59,962 bases of DNA, from positions 1-59,962 of the forward strand of contig JAQGOG010000005.1 in NCBI GenBank assembly GCA_028293765.1, written 5' to 3'. Below, one piece after another: positions 52,541 through 59,962 of the stretch. A program made the position numbers and the translations under genes. The notes beneath the pieces are model-generated. The model made no database searches. It was not told the origin of the DNA and saw nothing but the letters and a program-made list of their open reading frames with translations. How positions within the stretch are numbered: position 1 is the stretch's first letter; each line of letters begins with the position of its first letter. Origin of the DNA: Gammaproteobacteria bacterium. Its GTDB lineage: Bacteria > Pseudomonadota > Gammaproteobacteria > Steroidobacterales > Steroidobacteraceae.

Positions 52541-54433
52541 TTACACCAGGGGACCGAGAGCTGACTTGAGCGGCGCGAGCCAGGGCTCGAAATTGCGCCA
52601 CTGCTCGATGCCTTCGCGGTAAATCGGGCGGCGCACCTGCTCGGAGCTCACCGTACGCACGCTGCGTTCCGTCTTGTAAAACTCCAGACACGCAGGCTCA
52701 AACTCCAGCCCGCAAAACTCCAGTATGCGGCGCACGCTACCCTCGAGGTCGTTGACCACGTCCTCGTGCTGCACTCGCAGGACTTTGCCAGGGAGCGCAC
52801 GGTTCCAGTGCTCCATGAGCTCGACGTACGTGCGGTAGTAACGGCCCATCTCCGTGAGGTTGTAGGTAAACTCCTGGCCATTCACGAAAAGCTGTTTGAA
52901 ATTGCCGAAACAGCACGCCATGGCGGCACGGCGCGCATCGATGATCCGGGCATTGGGCAGAATGAGATGGATGAAGCCGATGTCGCGGAAATTTCCCGGC
53001 ATCTTATCGATGAAGAAGGGCGCACCGCGGCGGTAAGGACGAGTCTCCTCCAGGTACGTCTCACCGAGGGCCCTGAAGTCCTCGGGGTGCAGCTCCGCCA
53101 GCACCGCTGGGTACGTCGGGTCTCCGTTCGCGCGCCGGTTGCGGAACTGTTTGACCAGGCGCGGAATCTCCGGAAGCTCGAGTGTGCCGTCGACCTGCGA
53201 GTGCGATGAAAGAATTTGCTCGATCAGAGTGGAGCCGGAGCGCGGCAAACCCACGATGAAGATCGGGTCAGGACGTGGACAGCCCATGCCGCGCCGCGCT
53301 GTGAGAAATTCGGCCGTGCAAATACCCTTTTGCACAAGCAGGTTGCGCTCCGCGACATCAGGCTTGTAGTCCAACTCGGAGCGCCGCAGCGCATTTCCGC
53401 GCTCGTAGTACTCGAATGACGCCGCGTACTCGTTGCGGTCCTCCAGCGCCTTACCGAGCGCGAAACACAGGTGATATCGGTCCGAGAGCGAGATGCCGGG
53501 TGCGGATTCCGCAGCGCGCATTCCGACGACCTCGTCATCCGTGAAATGGTAGGTCTTCATGTTTGCCAGCGCGAGGAACGCGCCGCCAGCACCGCCCGGG
53601 AGGGCGGCCGCTGCTCGAAACGCCTCGACCGCTTCTCTCGAATCGCCCCGCGTTCGCAGCAGGTGTGCGATAGCCAGCTGCAGGCTCGCGTTTCGCGGCA
53701 TGGCTGCTAACAGCTGTTGATAGATACGCACAGCCTCTTGGTACTCGCCCAGACCGTCACACGCTTTGGCGTACAGCAGCTGCCATTCAGGGTTGCCGGG
53801 TGCTCGTCGCAGCAACAGTTGTGCTTCCTTGAGGGCGTGGAAGTAGCGACGACGTTGCGTGAGCACCGCTGCGTACTCGTAACGGGCATCGTCATATTCC
53901 GGGGCTAGCGCGAGCAGGTTTTCCAGCAGGAGCTCCGCGTCATCGAGGATGCCGAGCCGAACGCCAATCTGCGCCAACAGCCGCAGTCCCTCGGCATGCG
54001 TGCCTTCACAGCGCAGATAGCCGCGGACCACTTCCTCGGCAGCCTCGACCTCGCCCTCGTTCAAAAGGCTGGAACCGTGGGCGAGTTGCCGCGGCAGAGT
54101 GGAGATCTTGATCAAGCACCGTGTCGCGTATTCGGCGTCCTGCCTGCGCCCGCTAGAGCTGTAAAGCTCCTTCAGCGCCGCCCAGCTGGCCTCGAGCGCG
54201 TCATTGAGCTGCACGGCCCGTTGGTAAGCCGTGATGGCTGAGGGTCGATCACCGAGCGCGAGGTAGCAGGCGCCGCGCTCCTGCCACAGAAGCCCGGAAT
54301 GAGGGTGCTGCTGCTCCAGCTCGTGCAGCAGGGCGAGAGCTGTGGTGTGATCGTCCCTCTGCGCCAGTTCGCGCACTCGCGCGAGCCCGGTTTCCACGGG
54401 AAATTCGCGAGTTTGTACTGCATCGGCCTGCAT
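52541..54433 (-). CDS. TPR domain fused to sulfotransferase
   Basis: The 630-residue protein has about nine TPR repeats (residues 1-330, such as ALALLHELEQQHPHSGLLWQERG). A sulfotransferase domain (Sulfotransfer_3 type) follows: PAPS-binding loop PIFIVGLPRSGSTLIEQILSSH, then FFIDKMPGNFRDIGFIHLILPNARIIDARR as the 3'-phosphate-binding strand, and QHEDVVNDL. It would transfer sulfate to a protein or glycan. Start 54433 is chosen because upstream codons run through the receptor's terminator. It ends 22 bases from the convergent exported-protein gene. Confidence 0.88.
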   Translation of the reverse strand: MQADAVQTREFPVETGLARVRELAQRDDHTTALALLHELEQQHPHSGLLWQERGACYLALGDRPSAITAYQRAVQLNDALEASWAALKELYSSSGRRQDAEYATRCLIKISTLPRQLAHGSSLLNEGEVEAAEEVVRGYLRCEGTHAEGLRLLAQIGVRLGILDDAELLLENLLALAPEYDDARYEYAAVLTQRRRYFHALKEAQLLLRRAPGNPEWQLLYAKACDGLGEYQEAVRIYQQLLAAMPRNASLQLAIAHLLRTRGDSREAVEAFRAAAALPGGAGGAFLALANMKTYHFTDDEVVGMRAAESAPGISLSDRYHLCFALGKALEDRNEYAASFEYYERGNALRRSELDYKPDVAERNLLVQKGICTAEFLTARRGMGCPRPDPIFIVGLPRSGSTLIEQILSSHSQVDGTLELPEIPRLVKQFRNRRANGDPTYPAVLAELHPEDFRALGETYLEETRPYRRGAPFFIDKMPGNFRDIGFIHLILPNARIIDARRAAMACCFGNFKQLFVNGQEFTYNLTEMGRYYRTYVELMEHWNRALPGKVLRVQHEDVVNDLEGSVRRILEFCGLEFEPACLEFYKTERSVRTVSSEQVRRPIYREGIEQWRNFEPWLAPLKSALGPLV

Positions 54434-54462
54434 TTTGCGCAAAGAGTATGCCACAGAAAAAA

Positions 54463-54484
54463 CAGCGGGCCCGTTGGCCCGCTG
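54463..54484 (-). terminator. Intrinsic terminator of the TonB-dependent receptor gene
   Basis: A 9-bp perfect stem (CAGCGGGCC at 54463-54471 with its complement at 54476-54484, loop CGTT) is followed on the minus strand by a T-run (complement of AGAAAAAA at 54455-54462). It lies just downstream of the receptor stop at 54513 and closely resembles the terminator at 43749. Confidence 0.88.
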
Positions 54485-54512
54485 CCTCAAGGGATGCTGC
54501 TACTTTTTTATA

Positions 54513-57500
54513 CTAGAAATCGACCGTCACATTCGCGTACAGATACCGTCCCAGCGTGTCGTAGACCTGCGGGTACGTGTTGCCATTGAAGAACGGCGGC
54601 AGCAACGAGTACGCTGGGTTCGTAGCGGCCAGCACCGGTGGGTCCTTGTCCAACAGATTGTTGACGCCCACGCGTACCGTAACTCCCTTCGTAGCCAGGT
54701 AACTCGCCGCCAAATCGATGTAGCTGAAGCTCGGGATCTCCGAAAACGAGGATAAAATCTTCGGATTCACTGCAGTGTGCAGCAGAGGACTCGCGTTCGT
54801 GGTCTCGAGCTTGGTGGGAGAGAGATACCGCCATCGCGCCGTGAAAGCCAGCCCCGGGATCGGCGTGGCATAGGTATCTTGGAACACATGCTTCCACTTC
54901 GGCAACGGGTTTCCGCAGATCGGTCCGTAGTAGCCGGCGCAGTCATAGGTGCCCGAGCCAGGGAACGGCTCCACCAAGAAACTCGAGGTGTAGGTGCCGG
55001 CCAGCGAGAAGTCCATGTGGCCCCAGTTCGTGCCCCACGCCGCCGGAAGGTCCAGATGGTAATGGGCTCCCACGTCCACGCCCCGGCTCTTCAGGTATCC
55101 GAGGTTCAATAACGGGTCCGCTACGTAGCCGTTCGGCGAGAACCAGATGGATCCAGCGGCATCGCGATGCACGCCAACGGCCGCTGCCTCCTGGATCGAG
55201 TTGCAGAAGCTCGCGACGTTCTGGTTCACGCACTGGTCGATGATCAGATTGGCGGTGTAGCTGGTGATGATGTTCCTGATCTTGATATCGAAGTAATCGA
55301 TCGTCGCACTGAAGTTGGGCAGCATGGTCGGAGTGACCACGAATCCGAAGGTGTACGTGTCGGCGATCTCGGGCTTCAGGTTCGGATTGCCACCCACCAG
55401 GCCGTTGTACTGGCCCGCCGGATTACCTGGCGTTCCAAGCGTGCCGTACGCCGCCGGCGTCAAGCCACTGCGCTGACACTGTGCCAGCGTGGCGAGTGCA
55501 GGCGATCCCGACGAGGTTGCGCACGGATCTGTCGAGCCGTCCAATCCGACGTATTTTGTCGCAAAGAGCTCGGTCAGGTTGGGTACGCGGACTCCACGGT
55601 TGTAGCCACCGCGAACGCGGACGTCGGAAGTCGGCGACCAATCCATCTGGAACTTGTAGGTGTTGGTGTTGAAGCCGACGCTATAGGCGGAGTACCGATA
55701 ACCCGTCTCGAACGAGAGTTCTTTCGCAAACGGCAAGTCCTGGGCGATCGGCAGGCGCGCCTCGATGAATCCTTCCCAGACATGCAATGTCTTGTTCAAC
55801 GGCAGGGTGGCACTACCCTGTCCGGCGAGATCGGAAAGGTTGCCATCACCGATGAACGAGGTGTCGGGTTGCAGCTCCAGGGCTTCCGAGCGGTATTCGG
55901 TACCCGCGTTCACGATCAGGCCCAGGTTCGCCAGGGGCGATTTCACATTGTACTTGCCGAGGTCCGCGGTGACGTTGCCGCTGATGACGCGCTCCTCGGT
56001 CTGGCCTTTGTTAGCGGCGGGAGTCGTGAAGTAGGCGACGGAAGCGGGGTTTACCGGCCCCGTGCCCCAGATGTTATAAGGCACGCAACCCGGGGCAGCA
56101 CTGGCGCCACCGGAGTTTGCCGCGCAGACCACCGTCCCGTTCGGCCCTGACACGGCCTGCAACGCAGACGAGAGCTTCGCTCTGGAGACGTCGTTCAAGT
56201 ACGCCTCGGAGAAGAGCGTGAGACCCTCCAGGGCATACACGTCGTACGACAATGCGTCGTTGATTTCGCCCTTGCTGCCGAGCACGAGGCGGAAGGAGGT
56301 GTGGACGAGATCGTCCTGGCGGTTACCCCCTTCGACGTTACGACGGCCGAAGAGCACCTGCGCGACGCCAGTCGGAGCCAGTCCGGCGCAGAGGGTGCTC
56401 TGCTCCTGCGGTGACAGGTACGGGTTGTTGCAATTCACCCCCCAGCTGCCGTCGGGGTTGCCGGTGGTTGGATTGACGCCGGTACCGGAGCCGATGAAGG
56501 CCCCGCTGGGGGCGATCTGGGCTATCGTCCGGTCGCTCATGAACATGAATTCCGAATAGACCTGGTGCTTGTCGTCCCAGTTGTAATGGCTGAAGGCACC
56601 GCCGCTCCAGCGCTCATCCGGGCGCTGATAGTAGTTCAGCGCGCCGAAATTGAACGCGTCGGCATTCGTCCAGGGACGGAACTGCCCGGTCGCGGTATTC
56701 ACCGTGAGGAACGGCGATGCGAAGAAGTTCGGCACCGAGTTGTTGGGGGCCGGCAGAAAATTGCTCGCAAAGAACCGACCGGTGGCGGAGGTGCTCGACC
56801 CACTGCAGCTGACCACGCCCTTAGAGTCGGTCCCGAGGGTGCACAGGCTGAAATCCCGGGCCGACTGCAGTACCGAACCGAGCCTGTTGTACGAGATATA
56901 AGCGGTCGCATTGCCCTTTCCTTCTGCGAAGTTGTTGCCGAGGATGACGGTGACCTGTTTGTTCGACCCGTCAAAAACCGAGCTGGGCGCCGAGCCATCC
57001 CCCGCTTGCGTGGCCAGGTTGCCGACGGAGTTGTGTTGGGAGTGTTGCCACCCGCCCGCATTGGCGTCGATGCGGGCGCCCTGGAAGTGGTCGTTCATGA
57101 CGAAGTTGACCACGCCCGCCACGGCATCAGCGCCGTACACCGCTGAAGCGCCGCCTGTCAGGACGTCAACACGATCGACGAGTGCGGCTGGAATGTTATT
57201 GAGGTCCGCGGCGAGGAATGCCGGGGTTTTCGTGCTCGGATCGCCGGGCATCAGCCGTCGCCCGTTGACGAGCACCAGCGTGCGCTGCGGGCCCAGTCCG
57301 CGCAGGTTGACTGTCGCGGTTCCGGATGCGCCGTTGGCGGACGCGCTGCCCTGGTCCGCAACGACCTGGGGCAGGGTATTCAGTAGATCCTCGACCCTCG
57401 TCACGCCTTGCTCTTTGAACTGCTCGGCACTCACCGAAGTGACGGGACTGATCGCATCGAGGCCGGGCTGCGTGATGCGCGAACCCGTCACGACGACTTC

Positions 57501-57662
57501 CGTGAGAACGGGCGGCTCGGCTTCCGCGGCCGCCGCTGGCTGAGGCGGTCCCTGGTCGGTGTCCGCCGCCGCGACGATCGCAGGAATGGCTAGAGACGCT
57601 GCACTTACATTTGTTAATAGCGCGAGGCGTACCGCCTTCCGCAGGTGCGTATTGCTCGACAT
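54513..57662 (-). CDS. TonB-dependent outer-membrane receptor
   Basis: The 1049-residue receptor has a signal peptide (start 57662 behind GGGAGAAAAACC; cleavage near IVAAADT), a TonB-box-like LTEVVVTGSRI and a plug domain (GVTRVEDLLNTLPQVVADQG, TVNLRGLGPQRTLVLVNGRRL). A 22-strand barrel follows, with the late motif RVRGGYNRGVRVPNLTELFA and the aromatic-terminated YLYANVTVDF. It imports a large substrate using energy from TonB. Unusually long extracellular loops contain paired Cys. A tiny signal-peptide ORF precedes it by 21 bases. Confidence 0.95.
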   Translation of the reverse strand: MSSNTHLRKAVRLALLTNVSAASLAIPAIVAAADTDQGPPQPAAAAEAEPPVLTEVVVTGSRITQPGLDAISPVTSVSAEQFKEQGVTRVEDLLNTLPQVVADQGSASANGASGTATVNLRGLGPQRTLVLVNGRRLMPGDPSTKTPAFLAADLNNIPAALVDRVDVLTGGASAVYGADAVAGVVNFVMNDHFQGARIDANAGGWQHSQHNSVGNLATQAGDGSAPSSVFDGSNKQVTVILGNNFAEGKGNATAYISYNRLGSVLQSARDFSLCTLGTDSKGVVSCSGSSTSATGRFFASNFLPAPNNSVPNFFASPFLTVNTATGQFRPWTNADAFNFGALNYYQRPDERWSGGAFSHYNWDDKHQVYSEFMFMSDRTIAQIAPSGAFIGSGTGVNPTTGNPDGSWGVNCNNPYLSPQEQSTLCAGLAPTGVAQVLFGRRNVEGGNRQDDLVHTSFRLVLGSKGEINDALSYDVYALEGLTLFSEAYLNDVSRAKLSSALQAVSGPNGTVVCAANSGGASAAPGCVPYNIWGTGPVNPASVAYFTTPAANKGQTEERVISGNVTADLGKYNVKSPLANLGLIVNAGTEYRSEALELQPDTSFIGDGNLSDLAGQGSATLPLNKTLHVWEGFIEARLPIAQDLPFAKELSFETGYRYSAYSVGFNTNTYKFQMDWSPTSDVRVRGGYNRGVRVPNLTELFATKYVGLDGSTDPCATSSGSPALATLAQCQRSGLTPAAYGTLGTPGNPAGQYNGLVGGNPNLKPEIADTYTFGFVVTPTMLPNFSATIDYFDIKIRNIITSYTANLIIDQCVNQNVASFCNSIQEAAAVGVHRDAAGSIWFSPNGYVADPLLNLGYLKSRGVDVGAHYHLDLPAAWGTNWGHMDFSLAGTYTSSFLVEPFPGSGTYDCAGYYGPICGNPLPKWKHVFQDTYATPIPGLAFTARWRYLSPTKLETTNASPLLHTAVNPKILSSFSEIPSFSYIDLAASYLATKGVTVRVGVNNLLDKDPPVLAATNPAYSLLPPFFNGNTYPQVYDTLGRYLYANVTVDF

Positions 57663-57683
57663 GGTTTTTCTCCCAAAATTGTT

Positions 57684-57812
57684 TCACACCTTAAACTTTT
57701 GCGTAATTGGTTGGTCTTGGGCGTGAATCGGCAAGCTCGCGCCAGCGGTGGCCACGGCGCTGAGGATGAGGGTGCGGCGTACCGCGCGCGCGATTTCGCT
57801 GTTGCGAGTCAT
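57684..57812 (-). CDS. 42-residue signal-peptide micro-ORF upstream of the receptor
   Basis: From ATG 57812, behind the strong GAGGAGACGCGGAA, the frame encodes MTRNSEIARAVRRTLILSAV then ATAGASLPIHAQDQPITQKF and KV before the stop. It has n-, h- and c-regions of a Sec signal peptide with a cleavage site near IHA-QD, leaving only about 10 mature residues. The stop is 21 bases before the receptor start. It may be a precursor peptide, a regulatory leader, or the surviving head of an older receptor gene. Confidence 0.6.
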   Translation of the reverse strand: MTRNSEIARAVRRTLILSAVATAGASLPIHAQDQPITQKFKV

Positions 57813-58033
57813 TTCCGCGTCTCCTCGTTATAAGTGACGGTCGGAAGTTGAAGCATTTCTGATAGCAACAAACATTCCTTGTTTTTTTATAGCAACAGCG
57901 GCGCGACGGCTTCGATCGGCCGGAAAAGGCTGAGAGTTGTTGTCTGCCGCGCGTTGCCCGGCGGCAGCGCGAGACCGCTTTGCGAGGATCTGGCGGTGAG
58001 CTTGGTGGTGGACGCGGCGGCGAGGCCGTTCTA

Positions 58034-58329
58034 ACAAGCGCGGCATGCTGCGCGTTCCTCTTAAGGGAATGGCGCGTCAGGCAAGCCTGTTCGTAGGCGA
58101 TGCGCGTGAGCCGACCGGGATCGCGCATCTTTCCGAGAGTGATATGCAAAGGACGCGAGCGAAATTCCACAGGCGATTCCGGGTGCCGTCTGCGTTCCGC
58201 GTGACATCTGCGCTTATTGCGAAGGCGGAAGAGCTGCACCTGGACGCCGTAGTTCATGACGATCCGGTACCCGCGCGCAGGCGGCAGCTCCTGCAAACAT
58301 GGAGGCCAAGGTCCGAAGAGCAGGTATGA
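58034..58329 (+). pseudogene. Internally deleted EF-G remnant
   Basis: The stretch aligns with two separate parts of the EF-G paralogue at 41548. The first part matches domain II (LRV..G..RQ.SLFVGDAREP.GIAHL, then IAKAEELHLDAVVHD against IAKVEELHLDAVLHD). The second, fused directly to it, matches the extreme C-terminus (DPVPARRRQLLQTWRPRSEEQ against DPVPARRQHQLVQAWRPGPEEE). Some 850 bases between them are missing, and an 18-base insert is present near 58185. The GTPase domain is absent, so it cannot work as a factor. Confidence 0.88.
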
Positions 58330-58376
58330 TTGGTAGGTTCTTCCGCTTCGGTGTGAACCATCGGTTTTGAGCGCAG

Positions 58377-59957
58377 GTGAGCGGGTCTTCGCGGACACTA
58401 TTCGTCGGGATTTGGGCGCTGCTGGCTGCCCAGCTGTCGGGGTGCGCCTTGCGTGGTCCCTTTAACGCGCACGTTCCGAGCGAGCCCAGCATCGCTCAGC
58501 TGCAAAGCGATCTCGCGAACGGCCGCATCACCGCGCATGCCATCGAGGAACACTATGTCGCACGCATTCGAGCGATAGACTGGGACGACCCGCTGCTGAA
58601 CTCCGTCCTCGAGGTCAACCCCGACGCGAGTTCCATTGCCGGCGCGCTCGATTCGGCTCACTCGGAACGAGGCCCCCTGTTCGGTATCCCTGTTCTTCTC
58701 AAGGGCAACATCGATACCGCCGATCGGATGTCGACCACGGCCGGTTCCGGTGCCCTGCTCAGTTCCAAGCCGGCCCGCGATGCCTTCATTGTCCGGCAGC
58801 TGCGTGCCGGCGGCGCCGTCATTCTGGGGAAGACCAACCTGAGCGAGTGGGCGAATTTCCGCTCGAAGCGCTCCTCCTCAGGGTGGAGCGCCGTCGGCGG
58901 GCAAACGGTTAATCCCTATGCCCTGGATCGCAACCCGTGCGGGTCGAGCTCCGGCTCCGGCGCGGCGGTCGCCGCCGACCTGGCAGTGGTCGCAGTAGGA
59001 ACGGAGACCGACGGCTCGATCGTCTGTCCCTCCAGCGTCAACGGTCTCGTGGGCATCAAGCCTACCGTCGGGCTCATCTCGCGCAGCGGCATCATTCCGA
59101 TCTCGGCGAGCCAGGATACGGCGGGTCCGATGACCCGAACGGTCACGGATGCTGCCGCCCTGCTCACGGTACTGGCGGGCTACGATCCCGAGGACCCGGC
59201 TACCGCTGCGCTGCGTGATCAGCCGCCCCCGGACTACCGCCGGTTCCTGAATGTCGACGGATTGAAGGGCGTGCGTGTCGGCGTGCTACGCAATTACGCC
59301 GGCTTCCACGAGCGGGTCGACACACTTTTCGAGCAGGCATTGGCAGCACTGCGCGCGTGCGGCGCGGTGTTGGTTGATCCGGTCGAAATTCCTACGGCGA
59401 GCAAACTGGATGAGGACGAGCAGAGCGTCCTGCTGTACGAGTTCAAGGACGGAATCAACCGCTACCTCATGACGCGGCAAGGGAAGGGGCCGCGCACGCT
59501 CGCCGATTTGATCGCCTACAATGAGGAACATGCTGCCCGGGAGATGCCGTACTTCAAGCAGGAGCTGTTCGTCGAGGCGCAGGCGAAGGGCCCTCTGAGC
59601 GATGCCCGGTACCTGGAAACCCGTGAGCGAGTCAAACGGCTCGCTGGTGCTGAGGGTATCGATGTCACGTTGGCGAAGGATCATCTGGACGTATTGGTCG
59701 CGCCGACGATGGGGCCGGCGTGGAGCACCGATCTCGTCAACGGTGATCACTTCCTGGGCGGGGGTGTATCGACCCCGCCGGCCGTGGCCGGCTACCCACA
59801 CGTTACCGTGCCTATGGGCGCCGTCGCGGGCCTGCCGGTCGGCCTTTCTTTGGTAGGCACGGCATGGAGCGAGGGCCGGCTCATCAGCTACGCTTACGCG
59901 TTCGAACAAGCAACGCACGCACGGCGGCCGCCGAGTTTCCTGGCCACCATTCCCTAG
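58377..59957 (+). CDS. Lipoprotein amidase (amidase-signature family)
   Basis: The 526-residue protein has a lipoprotein signal (LSGC, Cys23) and the complete amidase-signature core: catalytic Lys109 (PVLLKGNID), the cis-Ser in NPCGSSSGSGAAVAA (about 191) and nucleophile Ser214 (GTETDGSIVCPSS). The family hydrolyses amide bonds with a Ser-cis-Ser-Lys triad. A membrane-anchored, periplasm-facing amidase is less common than the cytoplasmic GatA-like enzymes. The GTG start has only a weak ribosome site. The stop lies 5 bases before the window end. Confidence 0.92.
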   Translation: MSGSSRTLFVGIWALLAAQLSGCALRGPFNAHVPSEPSIAQLQSDLANGRITAHAIEEHYVARIRAIDWDDPLLNSVLEVNPDASSIAGALDSAHSERGPLFGIPVLLKGNIDTADRMSTTAGSGALLSSKPARDAFIVRQLRAGGAVILGKTNLSEWANFRSKRSSSGWSAVGGQTVNPYALDRNPCGSSSGSGAAVAADLAVVAVGTETDGSIVCPSSVNGLVGIKPTVGLISRSGIIPISASQDTAGPMTRTVTDAAALLTVLAGYDPEDPATAALRDQPPPDYRRFLNVDGLKGVRVGVLRNYAGFHERVDTLFEQALAALRACGAVLVDPVEIPTASKLDEDEQSVLLYEFKDGINRYLMTRQGKGPRTLADLIAYNEEHAAREMPYFKQELFVEAQAKGPLSDARYLETRERVKRLAGAEGIDVTLAKDHLDVLVAPTMGPAWSTDLVNGDHFLGGGVSTPPAVAGYPHVTVPMGAVAGLPVGLSLVGTAWSEGRLISYAYAFEQATHARRPPSFLATIP

Positions 59958-59962
59958 GAGCC

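Noticed and set aside
54434-54490. Longer start for the TPR-sulfotransferase
   Set aside because: The extension would translate through the receptor's intrinsic terminator; the ATG at 54433 starts the conserved part.

Overview
The window is GC-rich, densely coded bacterial chromosome. YaeQ, a complete kdpFABC-DE locus, the PrkA/YeaH/SpoVR operon, an UrcA-family protein, a large TonB-dependent receptor and several TPR-fused modification enzymes together point to a gammaproteobacterium of the Steroidobacter/Xanthomonad-like kind. That assignment is inference from gene content; there is no rRNA or other marker gene. I saw no tRNA, rRNA, CRISPR array, prophage or insertion sequence.

Layout. 0-8 kb: a partial gene at the left edge, a zinc-ribbon protein, a DUF2868 membrane protein, a DUF885 lipoprotein, a small eRF1-like protein, a modular exported carbohydrate-binding-like protein, and a histidine kinase/RegA-type regulator pair. 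8.4-13 kb: a MacAB-type adaptor, ATPase and permease, divergent from that two-component pair. 13-20 kb: housekeeping and stress genes (RNase T2, a VOC-ArsR-SRPBCC operon with overlapping starts, YaeQ, an LD-carboxypeptidase), then a HAD phosphatase fused to a HerA/DUF87-like ATPase. 20.4-28.7 kb: the high-affinity potassium pump with its sensor and regulator, including two micro-genes of about 30 codons at its head.

28.7-34 kb: a minus-strand set made of CheX, CheY, a membrane-anchored CheA-like kinase with HPt and ATPase domains but no CheW domain, and a large protein joining a degenerate receiver-like domain, a membrane helix and a TonB C-terminus. This looks like a compact signalling system outside canonical chemotaxis. 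34-41 kb: AsmA, then the stress operon prkA-yeaH-spoVR. 41-43.6 kb: two small acidic proteins and a solitary EF-G paralogue.

43.7-58 kb is the most unusual part. A two-domain retropepsin-like protease, a TPR-AspH hydroxylase, a TPR-2OG/Fe(II) oxygenase, an UrcA-family exported protein, a TPR-glycosyltransferase, an exported repeat-bearing protein, a TPR-sulfotransferase and a TonB-dependent receptor lie together. The receptor is preceded by a 42-codon ORF that encodes little more than a signal peptide. The block is flanked by decayed copies of genes found elsewhere in the window: a receptor 3' end at 43.8 kb and an internally deleted EF-G at 58 kb. An amidase lipoprotein closes the window. 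Small tandem and dispersed GC-rich hairpin repeats lie in several gaps.
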